Source of the DNA: Paractinoplanes pyxinae
GTDB taxonomy: Bacteria > Actinomycetota > Actinomycetes > Mycobacteriales > Micromonosporaceae
Assembly (NCBI RefSeq): GCF_026626335.1
Contig: NZ_JAPNTZ010000014.1
Coordinates: 186,001-250,000, forward strand
Reading direction: 5' to 3'
Length of the DNA stretch: 64,000 nucleotides
The notes under the pieces are model-generated. The model worked only from the letters and a program-made list of their open reading frames with translations, ran no database searches and was not told the origin of the DNA. Below, one piece after another: positions 24,511 to 33,547 of the stretch (within the stretch, counting starts at the first letter, position 1; each line of letters begins with the position of its first letter). Both the position numbers and the translations under genes were made by a program.

Positions 24511-25230
24511 ATGCCCGATAGCACCAAACCCACTGTCCTGCTCGTGCACGGCGCTTTCGCCGAGGCCGCCAGCTGGAACGGCGTCGTCGAGCGCCTGGCC
24601 GCCGAGTCGCTCGACGCGATCGCCGTGGCCAACCCGCTGCGCAGCCTGGCCGGCGACGCCCAGTACGTCAGCGACGTCATCGACGGCGTCGGCGGCCCGG
24701 TGCTGCTGGTCGCCCACTCGTACGGCGGAATGGTCGTCACCGAGGCGGCCGCCGGCAACGAGGAGGTGAAGGGCCTCGTCTACGTCGACGCGTTCGCCCC
24801 CGCCACCGGCGAGTCCGCATTCGCGCTGTCCCTGAAGTTCCCCGGTAGCACGCTGGGCGACGCCCTGGCCGCCTACCCCGTCTCGACCGGCGGCAACGAG
24901 TTCACCATCCGCCGCGACGCCTTCCACCACCAGTTCTGCGCCGACGTCCCCGAGGCCCAGGCCGCGCTGATGGCCGCCACCCAGCGCCCGGTCACGGAAG
25001 CGGCGCTGTCCACGGCCCTCTCGGCCGACGAGCCGGCCTGGCAGTCCATCCCCAGCTGGTTCGTCTACAGCGACGCCGACCTCAACATCCCGGTCGAACT
25101 GCACCGCTGGATGGCCGGCCGAGCCGGCGCCAAGACGGCCCGCGAGATCCCCGGCGCCTCGCACGCCCTGAGCGTTTCGCAGCCGCAGGCGGTCGCCGAG
25201 GTCATCCTCGAGGCGCTGGCCGCCAGCTGA
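24511..25230 (+). CDS. Alpha/beta hydrolase
   Basis: A 239-residue alpha/beta hydrolase with an oxyanion-hole HGAF motif, nucleophile elbow AHSYGG (Ser70), an Asp in VYSDADLNIPVE and His in GASHALS. The sequence resembles EstC/salicylate-esterase-like proteins annotated in many actinomycetes. GAGGGGGA precedes ATG 24511. It stands alone, divergent from the sigma gene and convergent with a broken SDR. Confidence 0.85.
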   Translation: MPDSTKPTVLLVHGAFAEAASWNGVVERLAAESLDAIAVANPLRSLAGDAQYVSDVIDGVGGPVLLVAHSYGGMVVTEAAAGNEEVKGLVYVDAFAPATGESAFALSLKFPGSTLGDALAAYPVSTGGNEFTIRRDAFHHQFCADVPEAQAALMAATQRPVTEAALSTALSADEPAWQSIPSWFVYSDADLNIPVELHRWMAGRAGAKTAREIPGASHALSVSQPQAVAEVILEALAAS

Positions 25231-25233
25231 CCC

Positions 25234-25806
25234 TCACCGGTAGTTCTCATCCCCGGCGGCGCGGCCCGGCGCCATGACCTCCGCGAAGTACCGCGGAAAG
25301 TCGGGCCGCGTGCCGTCGGTGTCAGTCACCCCGTACGCGGCGGCGAGGTCAGCACTCGACAACGTCTGCCCGCTGAACCGCCCCACGCCCGGATCGGCAA
25401 CCAGCGCAGCGACCCCGCGCCCGACGTAGTGCGGCGACTCGCTCGCGCAGAAGTGTGGCTCGCTGGCCGTCGCGTCCCGCCAGTTGTGCTCGGTCACCCC
25501 GAAGTTCTCGAGCATCCGCTCCGACCGCAGCCACCCCGGCGTGACAGCGACGCGCTCGGCCAGCGCCGCGACCTCGCCCGGGACGCTGTGGTCGACCCTG
25601 ATCGCGATGCCCGTGCCGCCGGCCGCGTCGACGGCCTCGGCGGTTTCCTCAATCGTCTCGGGTCGGCCCATCTCGGACCGGCCGTCCCGAGTGCTGCGCC
25701 CGGTCGCGTACACGGTGGCGCCCAAGGCGCCCAGCGCGATGGCAATGGCTCGCCCCGAGGCACGGGTCGCCCCGGCCACCAGGGCGACCTTGCCTTCCTC
25801 TTTCAA
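25234..25806 (-). pseudogene. SDR oxidoreductase lacking its catalytic core (in-frame deletion)
   Basis: The N-terminus is a normal SDR Rossmann start (KVALVAGATRASGRAIAIALG, TGRSTRDGRSEMGRPETIEETAE). After EVAALAERVAV it jumps directly to TPGWLRSERMLENFG and the normal C-terminal half with SGQTLSS and DTDGTRPD. In full relatives about 100 residues lie between these points, holding the NN-motif strand, the catalytic Ser and YxxxK. The deletion is in frame, so a 190-residue chain can still be made but should be inactive. Its TTG start overlaps the stop of the upstream gene. Confidence 0.75.
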
Positions 25807-26438
25807 CGCGGAGGAATGGTGCCGCTCAGCTGGGCGATGCGGCCCAGGTTGTCGAACGTGACCCGCAGCGGGCCGCCGGTCACGGCGTCGGCGGTCTGGT
25901 CGACCGGCCAGCCCAGCTGCTCGAAGAAGCCGACGACGGCGACGCGGTGGTCGATGGGGAAGGCGGAGATGGTCTGGCTGATCACGGTGACCGCCCGCTC
26001 GGGGGTGACCTCTTGCTGGGGCACGCCCTCCAGGTGGAAGAACAGCGCACCTCCGTCGTACGGCCCGCGGTAGTACGGCCGGCCGGTCAGCCCGGAGGCG
26101 AGCAGCGCCAGCCGGTGTCCGTCGGCGCGGTCGAGCGGGAATGTCGCCTCGGTCAGCTCGGGGATGCCGGCGTTCTGCCCGTAGCCGCGCATCCACCCGC
26201 ACAGCTGCAGCAGGGCCGGCGGCAGATTGCTGGCCTCGTTGGCCCACGCCCACAGCCAGGTGCCGTCGCCGTGGCTCTCGCTGCCGAGCAGCTGGATCGG
26301 AAACTTCAGGTCCGTCCCGAACGTCACCGCCCCGGCGCCCAGGTCGACCGACCAGTCCCGCTCGCCGATCAGATCGGCCAGCGCCATCTGCCGCGCCATC
26401 GCCATGAACACGTGCCGGCTGAAGAGATCATCGAACAT
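25803..26438 (-). CDS. DUF6882-like protein of unknown function
   Basis: A 211-residue cytoplasmic protein with the pattern RHVFMAMARQMALADLIGERDWSVDLGAG, then GDGTWLWAWANEASNLP and later TISAFPIDHRVAVVGFFEQLGW. I recognise this as the DUF6882 type, which has no assigned function. ATG 26438 has no clear ribosome-binding site. The downstream broken SDR is translationally coupled by a TTGA overlap. Confidence 0.65.
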   Translation of the reverse strand: MFDDLFSRHVFMAMARQMALADLIGERDWSVDLGAGAVTFGTDLKFPIQLLGSESHGDGTWLWAWANEASNLPPALLQLCGWMRGYGQNAGIPELTEATFPLDRADGHRLALLASGLTGRPYYRGPYDGGALFFHLEGVPQQEVTPERAVTVISQTISAFPIDHRVAVVGFFEQLGWPVDQTADAVTGGPLRVTFDNLGRIAQLSGTIPPR

Positions 26439-26603
26439 GCGGCGCAGCAAATGCGCTGGGAAAGTCGGCGCCGCGCGAGACGGCCTCGTGAGCGCGGATG
26501 CCGTCCAGGGACTGGGACACAGCGCTGCCAAGCACCAGCTGCGTGCCGCCCGTGATGCACCAACTTCTCATGCGGGGAAGCCTAGGGACGGGGTACGACA
26601 ACT

Positions 26604-26825
26604 TCAGGCGAGCAGCACGAAGAGCAGCGCGAGGACGGCCGGGACGGTCTGGACGAAGAGGATGCGGCGGCTGGCGGTGGCGGCGCCGACGATGCCGGCG
26701 ATGGCCACGCACACCAGGAAGAAGACCTTGGCGCCGAAGTTGTCGGCGAGCAGGCCCCACACGCGTCCGGCGGTCAGGAAGCCGTTGTAGAGGCTCTGAT
26801 TCAGGCCCAGCCCCCTTGACAGTGG
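26604..26825 (-). pseudogene. DUF1304 membrane protein, C-terminal remnant
   Basis: The minus strand encodes GLNQSLYNGFLTAGRVWGLL followed by two hydrophobic segments (VFFLVCVAIAGIVGAAT and VQTVPAVLALLFVLLA) and a stop. This is the second half of the roughly 120-residue DUF1304 family. The expected first helix and the TTPRGRKAF-like loop are absent, and a stop lies just upstream in frame, so the gene is 5'-truncated. Confidence 0.7.
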
Positions 26826-26879
26826 CCCCGGTCACAGCGGATAACTAACTCACCAGTTCGTACATTGACGGGAGCGGGC

Positions 26880-27773
26880 ATGCGTTGTGGGTTGATCGGG
26901 GCCGGCATCGGCACCTCGCTGTCCCCGGCGCTGCACGAGGCCGAGGGGCGCGGTCACGGCCTCGACCTCACGTACGACCTGTTCGACACGGAAGAACCGG
27001 CTGAGCTCGGCGACCTCCTCAAGCAAGCCGAGGACGAGGGCTATGCCGGGCTCAACATCACCCACCCGTTCAAGCAGCGCGTCACCGACCTCCTCGATCA
27101 GCTGTCCCCGCAGGCCGAGGCGATCGGCGCGGTCAACACCGTCGTCTTCCGTGACGGGCGGCGGCAGGGGCACAACACCGACGCGTACGGCTTCACCGAG
27201 GCGTACCGCGACCTCGTGAAGGGCCGTGTCGTGCAGACGGGCGCCGGCGGGGCCGGTGCCGCCTGCGCCTATGCCCAGCTCACCCTGGGCGTCGAGCATC
27301 TGACCGTCATCGACCCCGACCGGGCGCGGCGCGAACAGCTCGCCGCCCGCTTTCCCCGCCTGCACGTCGCGGCGCCGGCCGATCTTCCCTCGGCCCTCGC
27401 CGGCGCCGACGGGCTGGTCAACGCCAGCCCGGTCGGCATGCGCCACCACCCGGGACTGCCCGTGCCCACCGAGCTGCTCCACCGCGGCCTGTGGGTGGCC
27501 GACATCGTCTACATGCCCGTCGTGACGCCGCTGCTGCGGGCGGCCCGCGACGCCGGGCTGCGGGCGGCCGGCGGGACGGCGATGTGCGCCTATCAGGCCG
27601 CCGCCGCCTTCGAGCTGTTCACCGGGCGAACCCCGGACATCGATCGCATGTTGCGCCACCTAGACGCCGTTCTGAGCGGCACCGAAGACGCCTATCTGAG
27701 CGGCAACGGACACGGCAACGAAAACGACGACGGAGCCCGCCATGAATCCCTCCCGGACCCAGATCCCCGCTGA
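26880..27773 (+). CDS. Shikimate/quinate dehydrogenase-like protein (AroE family)
   Basis: A 297-residue AroE-fold protein. The N-terminal substrate domain has GIGTSLSPALHEAEG, NITHPFKQ with the catalytic Lys and NTVVF; HNTDAYGF holds the catalytic Asp. A GAGGAGAA dinucleotide motif follows near residue 122. The C-terminus has a short Gly/Asn/Asp-rich tail. Because it is coupled to a transporter gene rather than aromatic-biosynthesis genes, I infer a catabolic or accessory quinate/shikimate-type substrate. ATG 26880 is preferred, with GGGAG upstream. Confidence 0.8.
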   Translation: MRCGLIGAGIGTSLSPALHEAEGRGHGLDLTYDLFDTEEPAELGDLLKQAEDEGYAGLNITHPFKQRVTDLLDQLSPQAEAIGAVNTVVFRDGRRQGHNTDAYGFTEAYRDLVKGRVVQTGAGGAGAACAYAQLTLGVEHLTVIDPDRARREQLAARFPRLHVAAPADLPSALAGADGLVNASPVGMRHHPGLPVPTELLHRGLWVADIVYMPVVTPLLRAARDAGLRAAGGTAMCAYQAAAAFELFTGRTPDIDRMLRHLDAVLSGTEDAYLSGNGHGNENDDGARHESLPDPDPR

Positions 27774-29142
27774 GACCCGCGACCTGCCCGAACCCCTCTC
27801 CCTGCGCCGGATGATCGGCCCCGGCGTGGTCGCCGTGGGCATCGGCATGGCCGCCGGCGAGATCATCTTGTGGCCCTATCTGACCGCGATCGGCGGTCTC
27901 GGCCTGCTCTGGCTGGCCTTCTGCACGCTGGCCGTCCAGTTCGTCATCAACATGGAGATCGAGCGCTACACCCTGGCCACCGGCCAGACCGTGGTGGCCG
28001 GCTTCTCCCGTTGGTGGAAGGGCTGGGGCATCATCATCTGCCTGGCCGGGGCCTTCCAGTACGTGTGGCCGGGCTGGGCCACGAGCGGCAGCACCGTGCT
28101 GACCTACCTGGTCGGCGGGGGCGACCCGGTGTGGATCACCGTGGTCACGCTGGTCGCCATCGGCGTACTGCTGTCGGTGTCCAAGGTGGTCTACAACACC
28201 GTCGAGCGGGTCGAACTGGTGAAGGTCGGCCTCACCATCTTCTTCCTGCTCGTCGTGGTTGTCTTCGTCATCTCGCTGAGCACGTGGGGCGACGGGGCCC
28301 GGGCCACGGTCACCGAGTTCGGGCGGATCCCCGACGGCGTCACGTTCACCCTGCTGCTGAGCGCCATCGGAGCGGCCGGCGCGGGCGGCGTACACAATTT
28401 GGTTCTCAGCAACTGGATCCGCGACAAGCGGTACGGCATGGGCGCGCACGTCCCGCGTCTGGTCTCACCGATCACCGGCCGCGAGGAGGCGGCGGGCACC
28501 GACCTCTACGCCTTCCCGGCCGACGAGCGGAACCTGGCCCGCTGGCAGGTGTGGTGGAAGAGGGCCAACGCCGAGCACCTGGTCACCTTCGTCGCCGTCT
28601 GTTTCGTGACCATCACCGTCATGTGCCTGCTGGCCTATCAGCTGCTGTTCGGCCGGGACGACGTCAAGAACGACACCTCGTTCCTGCGCATCGAGGGCGA
28701 CATCCTGAGCGAGCAGGTCGGCGGCTGGCTGAAGCTGCTGTTCCTGGCCGTGGCCACGGTTTCGCTGTGGGCGGCGGCGATGGGCCTGCTCGACATCATC
28801 GGCCGGGTGGCCAGCGACTTCCTGCGCCGCAACTACCTGCAGACGTCGGCCCGCTGGACCGAGCCGCGGCTCTATCTGACCGTCGTCTGGGCCGAGATCG
28901 TGCTCGGGTCGATCATCCTGCTGGCCGGCTTCACCCAGCCGCTGGGCCTGCTGATCGTGTCGACCTGCGCGGCGTCGGTGGTCACGCTGCTCTATTCGAT
29001 CCTGCTGGTGCGCCTCAACGTCAAAGACCTTCCTTCCCCCGTACGGCTGGGAGGCTGGCGCCTGGGCGGCATGCTGGTGGCGATCGGGTTCTACGGCTTC
29101 TTCGCCGTCGCCATGGTGATCACGCAGTTGCAGCGCCTCTAG
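27742..29142 (+). CDS. NRAMP-related membrane transporter without the canonical metal site
   Basis: A 466-residue protein with about eleven membrane helices that matches the NRAMP fold by arrangement. The first unwound helix reads GPGVVAVGIGMAAGEIILWPY where true NRAMPs have DPGN, and the TM6 site reads GAGGVHNLVLSNWIRDK in place of the MPH motif. The metal ligands are therefore missing and the substrate is unlikely to be Mn or Fe. The start overlaps the AroE-like gene by 32 bp, so a linked substrate such as a hydroxylated carboxylate is a reasonable guess. Confidence 0.75.
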   Translation: MNPSRTQIPAETRDLPEPLSLRRMIGPGVVAVGIGMAAGEIILWPYLTAIGGLGLLWLAFCTLAVQFVINMEIERYTLATGQTVVAGFSRWWKGWGIIICLAGAFQYVWPGWATSGSTVLTYLVGGGDPVWITVVTLVAIGVLLSVSKVVYNTVERVELVKVGLTIFFLLVVVVFVISLSTWGDGARATVTEFGRIPDGVTFTLLLSAIGAAGAGGVHNLVLSNWIRDKRYGMGAHVPRLVSPITGREEAAGTDLYAFPADERNLARWQVWWKRANAEHLVTFVAVCFVTITVMCLLAYQLLFGRDDVKNDTSFLRIEGDILSEQVGGWLKLLFLAVATVSLWAAAMGLLDIIGRVASDFLRRNYLQTSARWTEPRLYLTVVWAEIVLGSIILLAGFTQPLGLLIVSTCAASVVTLLYSILLVRLNVKDLPSPVRLGGWRLGGMLVAIGFYGFFAVAMVITQLQRL

Positions 29143-29798
29143 CTGCCCAGCCGGTAGCCGACCTTCGGCACGGTGTGGATGACCGGCGGGTCGCCGAGCT
29201 TGCGGCGCAGCGTCATCACGGTGACCCGCACGGTCTGGGTGAACGGGTCGGCGTGCTCGTCCCAGGCCTGTTCGAGCAGTTCCTCGGCGCTGACCACGGC
29301 GCCGTCGGCTCGCAGCAACACGCGCAGGACGGCGAACTCCTTGGGGGAGAGGCGCAGCGGCAGCCCGTCGCGGGAGGCGGTGTGCCGGGGGATGTCGAGC
29401 GTGATGCCCTCGCGGTCGAGCACCGGGCCGTGCGCGGCGTTGGCCCGCCGGCCCAGCGCCTGCACGCGGGCGACCAGCTCGGCGAAGGCGAACGGCTTGG
29501 TCAGGTAGTCGTCGGCGCCGAGCCCCAGCCCCTCGACCCGGTCGCGGATGCCGGCGGCCGCGGTGAGCAGCAGCACCCGGGTGTCGAGCCCGGCCGCCAC
29601 CATCTCGCGGCACACCTCGTCGCCGGTGGCGCCGGGCATGTCCCGGTCGAGCACGGCCACGTCGTACCGGTTGACGGTCACCCGCTCTTTGGCGGCCTCG
29701 CCGTCGTAGACGACGTCGACCGCCATGGCGAAGTCGCGCAGCCCGTCGGCCACGGTGTCCGCCAGCACCCTCTCGTCATCCGCGACCAGCACCCGCAT
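29139..29798 (-). CDS. OmpR-family response regulator
   Basis: A 219-residue two-domain regulator. The receiver has the acidic pair DDE (7-9), phospho-Asp51 in VAVLDRDMPG and Lys in DDYLTKPF near 102. The winged helix follows (LSPKEFAVLRVLLRADGAVVSAEELLEQAWDEHADPFTQTVRVTVMTLRRKLG). No histidine kinase is adjacent. The gene starts inside the 3' end of the GGDEF-EAL gene (23-bp overlap) and its stop overlaps the transporter stop on the other strand by four bases. Confidence 0.9.
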   Translation of the reverse strand: MRVLVADDERVLADTVADGLRDFAMAVDVVYDGEAAKERVTVNRYDVAVLDRDMPGATGDEVCREMVAAGLDTRVLLLTAAAGIRDRVEGLGLGADDYLTKPFAFAELVARVQALGRRANAAHGPVLDREGITLDIPRHTASRDGLPLRLSPKEFAVLRVLLRADGAVVSAEELLEQAWDEHADPFTQTVRVTVMTLRRKLGDPPVIHTVPKVGYRLGS

Positions 29799-32109
29799 GC
29801 ACTGCACGATAGCCCGGCTCGGCCGGGGCGGTCAGAAGCTCCTCCAGGGCGGGGGCGCTCATCGGCCGGCCGAACAGGTAGCCCTGCGCGAACCGGTAGC
29901 CGGCCTCGTACAGCTGGGCCGCCTGGCCGGTGGTCTCGACCCCCTCGGCGACGGCCTCGATGCCGAAGTCCTGGGTGAAGCCGATCAGGTTGCGCACGAT
30001 GATGGCGCCGGCCCGGCCCGCGGTGGTGCCGCTGACGAAGGACTTGTCCACCTTGAGCACGTCGACCGGGCAGTCCAGCAGCAGGCTGAGCGAGGAGTGG
30101 CCGGTGCCGAAGTCGTCCAGCGCGATCCGCAGCCCGAGCGCCTTGAGCTTGTGCAGCTGGGCGATCGCGGCGCCGGCCGACAGCACGGCCGTCTCGGTCA
30201 CCTCGAGCATCAGCCGATGCGGGGGCAGGCCGCTCTCGAGCAGCAGCCCGGCCACCCGGTCGACGAAGTGCGGGTCGGACAGCTGCCGGGCCGACACGTT
30301 CACGCTGATCCGCTCGGGCGCCCGGTCGCCCAGCCGGTCGCGCCACTCCATCGACTGGCGGACGGCCTCGCGCAGCACCCAGTCGCCCAGCTCGACGATG
30401 AACCCGTTGCTCTCGGCGAGCGGGATGAACGTGTCCGGCGCGAGCAGGCCGTGCTCCGGGTGCTGCCAGCGCAGCAGCACCTCGGCGCCGGTCGGCGCGC
30501 CGCCGGGCAGGGTGACGATGGGCTGGTACAGGGCGACCAGCTGGCCCTCGGCGGGGGCGCGGCGCAGCTCGGCGGCCAGGCGCGCGTCGTCGTCGGCGGC
30601 CCGGTCCATGGCCGCGTCGAACCAGTGCCGGTCGTCGCCGCCGGCGTGCTTGGCCGCATACATGGCGACGTCGGCCCGCCGCAGCAGCTCGGCCGGCACG
30701 TCGCCGGGGCGGCTGGTGGTGACGCCCAGGCTGGCCGCGGTGACCACGGTGTGCCCGTCGAGCTCGGCCGGCGCGCCGACCGCCACGATCAAGCGCCGCA
30801 GCAGCTCCTCGATGTCGCCCCGGTCGGGAATGATCAGGGTGAACTCGTCGCCGCCGAGCCGGGCCACCAGACCGCGATCGCCCACGACCTCGGTCAGGCG
30901 GTCGCCGGTGGCCTCGATGAGCAGGTCGCCCACGTGGTGACCGAGCCGGTCGTTGACGATCTTGAAGTCGTCCAGGTCGAGCAGGGCCAGGTGGAACGGG
31001 CGGCCCTCGGCCAGCAGGGCCTCGACGTGCTGTTCCATCAGGGCGCGGTTGGCCAGCCCGGTCAGGCTGTCGTGGGTCGCCTGGTGGGTGAGCTTGGCCT
31101 GGTAGCCGCGCAGTTCGTCGACCAGCCGGTGGTTGTCGCGCAGGGCCAGGATCTGGCGCACCACGACCAGCGCGGTGAGGGCGACGGCGGCCAGCTGCAT
31201 GGTGGTCGTCTCGGCCGCGTCACCGGTGCCGGTCGAGAGCAGCAGCGCGTCGGTCACGGCCACGGCGGCGTAGGGCAGGATGCTGATCCGCCGCGACGTC
31301 CGGCGGGCCTCGGGCGCACGGTCCCCGTTGAGCCGCTGGCGGGTGGCGGCCAGGGTGATGGTGAGCGCGGCCACCGGCACCGAGACCAGGCTGGACGACA
31401 GGTAGATCTTGTCGGCCAGGAACGGCGACAGGCCGCCGAGCGAGGCGGAGATCGCGGCGCCGATGGCCAGGATGCGGATGGCCTGCCGGTCGAGCCGCCC
31501 GGCTCCGGCGAAGCCGACCTTGACGAAGGTTGCGACGCCCACGAAGGCCGACAGCATGATGGCCAGCATCGGGCCGGCCGAGCCGGTCTGGGCCGTCCAG
31601 CGGTCGTGGTCGCGCAGCGCCAGGTGCCAGACCAGGGCGCCGGTGGTGACCAGCACCATGCACGCGTCCAGACCGAATCGGATCCAGTCGGCCCGGCTGC
31701 GCTGCCACGTGGGCAGGCGCAGCAGGGCCCAGATGACCAGGCCGAGCACGGCCAGATACAGAGCCACGGTGACCGGGCCGAGCACCTGCGAGGGTGTGGG
31801 GCCGCCGACCGCGTCGTAGGCGTTGCCGACCGTACCGGCCGTGAAGAAGACACCGGCCAGCGTGAGGTGCCGCCAGAAGCGGCGGGTGCCGGCGTCGAGG
31901 CGGGCGTCGCGGGCGGCCCGTACGCAGGCGACGACGGCCAAGGCGGTGCCCACCGGCAGCGGCAGCCAGCCGATGATCGGGTGAGCCCACTCGTGCGCCA
32001 GGCCCGCGGCCACCCAGACGGCGCCGAACGCGGCCAGCAGCGCTCCGGTGAGTTCAAGGGCATGGGCCCGGCACCAACGAGACATGACCGCACTGTCGGC
32101 CGCTGACAC
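29776..32109 (-). CDS. Membrane GGDEF-EAL cyclic-di-GMP protein
   Basis: A 777-residue protein with about eight N-terminal membrane helices (MASE-like, residues about 15-330), then a GGDEF domain beginning HDSLTGLANRALMEQH with an intact RLGGDEF, and an EAL domain. The EAL motif is EVL (TGAEVLLRW), while DDFGTGHSS and EGVET are intact. Both synthesis and breakdown of c-di-GMP are possible, and the altered EAL triad leaves phosphodiesterase activity open. GTG 32109 or ATG 32085 may start it. It overlaps the response-regulator gene, suggesting co-expression. Confidence 0.9.
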   Translation of the reverse strand: MSAADSAVMSRWCRAHALELTGALLAAFGAVWVAAGLAHEWAHPIIGWLPLPVGTALAVVACVRAARDARLDAGTRRFWRHLTLAGVFFTAGTVGNAYDAVGGPTPSQVLGPVTVALYLAVLGLVIWALLRLPTWQRSRADWIRFGLDACMVLVTTGALVWHLALRDHDRWTAQTGSAGPMLAIMLSAFVGVATFVKVGFAGAGRLDRQAIRILAIGAAISASLGGLSPFLADKIYLSSSLVSVPVAALTITLAATRQRLNGDRAPEARRTSRRISILPYAAVAVTDALLLSTGTGDAAETTTMQLAAVALTALVVVRQILALRDNHRLVDELRGYQAKLTHQATHDSLTGLANRALMEQHVEALLAEGRPFHLALLDLDDFKIVNDRLGHHVGDLLIEATGDRLTEVVGDRGLVARLGGDEFTLIIPDRGDIEELLRRLIVAVGAPAELDGHTVVTAASLGVTTSRPGDVPAELLRRADVAMYAAKHAGGDDRHWFDAAMDRAADDDARLAAELRRAPAEGQLVALYQPIVTLPGGAPTGAEVLLRWQHPEHGLLAPDTFIPLAESNGFIVELGDWVLREAVRQSMEWRDRLGDRAPERISVNVSARQLSDPHFVDRVAGLLLESGLPPHRLMLEVTETAVLSAGAAIAQLHKLKALGLRIALDDFGTGHSSLSLLLDCPVDVLKVDKSFVSGTTAGRAGAIIVRNLIGFTQDFGIEAVAEGVETTGQAAQLYEAGYRFAQGYLFGRPMSAPALEELLTAPAEPGYRAVHAGAGRG

Positions 32110-32193
32110 GCCGACCTGAAAGGTCTGCTGTTTCGAAGGGTGCTCAATATCCCGGGTTCGCTAGAGTCGGGTGGACCGGCGGAGGGGAAGCGG

Positions 32194-32850
32194 ATGGCAA
32201 CGGGAGCGGCGGCGCCCGGCGAGCGGGTGCGCGATGCCGAGCGGACCCGGGCCGAGATCGTCGAGGTGGCCACGCACGAGTTCGCCGATCAGGGCTACGC
32301 GGGGGCCCGGGTCGACGAGATCGCCGCCAAGACCCGTACGACCAAGCGCATGATCTATTACTACTTCGGCGGCAAGGAAGGGCTCTACCTGGCCGTCCTC
32401 GAGCAGGCCTACCAGCACATCCGCGCGCTGGAGCAGAAGCTCGACGTCGACCACCTCGAGCCGGTCGAGGCGCTGCGCAAGCTGGCCGAGCTCACCTTCG
32501 ACCACCACGAGCAGCACCAGGACTTCGTCCGCCTGGTCGCCATCGAGAACATCCACTACGCCCAGCACCTGCTGAAGTCCGAGGTCCGCGACGGCCTGGC
32601 CGCGCCCGCGCTCGAGGTGCTGACCAGGATCATGGGCCGGGGTGTGGCGGCCGGCCTGTTCCGCGATGACGTCGACGCCCTCGACGTCCACCAGGTGATC
32701 AGCGCGTTCTGCATCTTCCGCGGGGCCAACCGCTACACGTTCCGGGCCATCTTCGACCGCGACCTGCTCGACCCGTCGCGGCGAGCCCACCAGCGCCAGA
32801 TGATCGGCGACCTGGTGGTGGCCCACGTGACGGCCGCCCCGCCGCGGTAG
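32194..32850 (+). CDS. TetR-family transcriptional regulator
   Basis: A 218-residue regulator: TetR helix-turn-helix at about residues 15-65 (RTRAEIVEVATHEFADQGYAGARVDEIAAKTRTTKRMIYYYFGGKEGLYLAVL) and an all-helical ligand domain. The TTKRMIYYYFGGKE form is common in regulators of aromatic or sugar catabolism. GGAGGGGAAG precedes ATG 32194. It is divergent from the GGDEF-EAL gene with no obvious target beside it. Confidence 0.9.
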   Translation: MATGAAAPGERVRDAERTRAEIVEVATHEFADQGYAGARVDEIAAKTRTTKRMIYYYFGGKEGLYLAVLEQAYQHIRALEQKLDVDHLEPVEALRKLAELTFDHHEQHQDFVRLVAIENIHYAQHLLKSEVRDGLAAPALEVLTRIMGRGVAAGLFRDDVDALDVHQVISAFCIFRGANRYTFRAIFDRDLLDPSRRAHQRQMIGDLVVAHVTAAPPR

Positions 32851-32946
32851 GACCTCATCGGTATGCCCGGAAAGCATCGATAATCTCCTCTGCGTAGTTA
32901 GGGTCGGGGCCAGGACTACCCCCCGATCCCCCGCAGGAGGGCACCG

Positions 32947-33492
32947 ATGCTTCTTCGAAGGATGGCGGCCGCGCTGATCTCGGCCGTCGCGTTCGCCGGC
33001 GTGCTGGTCGCCGGTTCCGCGCCCGCTTCCGCCGCGCCGCGCGTGCTGTACTACGACACCAGCCAGGCCCAGGAGTTCGCGGCCGCGTGGACCCAGGGCG
33101 CCCAGATCTGGAACAGCCGGGCCACCAACGTGCGCCTGCAACCGGTCACCGCCGGCCGCACGCCCAACATCCGCATCTACGCCGACAACGGCTGGCCCCG
33201 CGCCCAGACCACCTCGCTCGGCAACGGGCGCGTCTGGATGGGCCGCGAGGCCATCACCGACGGCTACTACCCGCCGCGGATCACCGCCCACGAGCTGGGC
33301 CACATCCTCGGCCTGCCCGACCGCCGGACCGGCCTGTGCGCCGACCTGATGTCCGGCAGCAGCGCCGCCGTGTCGTGCACCAACTCGTACCCCAACGCCC
33401 GCGAGCTGGCTCAGGTCGAGGCGAACTTCCGGTCCTCGGCAGTCGCCACGGTCACCCCCCGGACGTACGTCTGGCAGCCCGCCCTGGGCTGA
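32947..33492 (+). CDS. Snapalysin-family secreted zinc metalloprotease
   Basis: A 181-residue secreted protease. A signal peptide (LLRRMAAALISAVAFAGVLVAGSAPASA) precedes the mature APRVLYYD start. The zinc site ITAHELGHILGLPD has HExxHxxGxxD, the snapalysin (M7) arrangement, with Asp as third ligand. Two cysteines in the C-terminal part (LCADLM, SCTNSY) fit the family disulfide. AGGAGGG lies just before ATG 32947. It acts outside the cell, probably as a small neutral protease. Confidence 0.92.
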   Translation: MLLRRMAAALISAVAFAGVLVAGSAPASAAPRVLYYDTSQAQEFAAAWTQGAQIWNSRATNVRLQPVTAGRTPNIRIYADNGWPRAQTTSLGNGRVWMGREAITDGYYPPRITAHELGHILGLPDRRTGLCADLMSGSSAAVSCTNSYPNARELAQVEANFRSSAVATVTPRTYVWQPALG

Positions 33493-33547
33493 CCGGGCCG
33501 CGCGGCCGCGCCGCTCAGTAAGCCGGGCCGGATGCCGACTATTGGGT

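Noticed and set aside
26428..26571. 47-codon fragment beginning MRSWCITGG on the minus strand
   Set aside because: It resembles an SDR N-terminus for only a few residues and then has no family match; it may be a scrap of a deleted gene but cannot be supported.
27742..29142. Annotating the NRAMP-like protein as MntH manganese transporter
   Set aside because: The DPGN and MPH metal-site motifs are absent.
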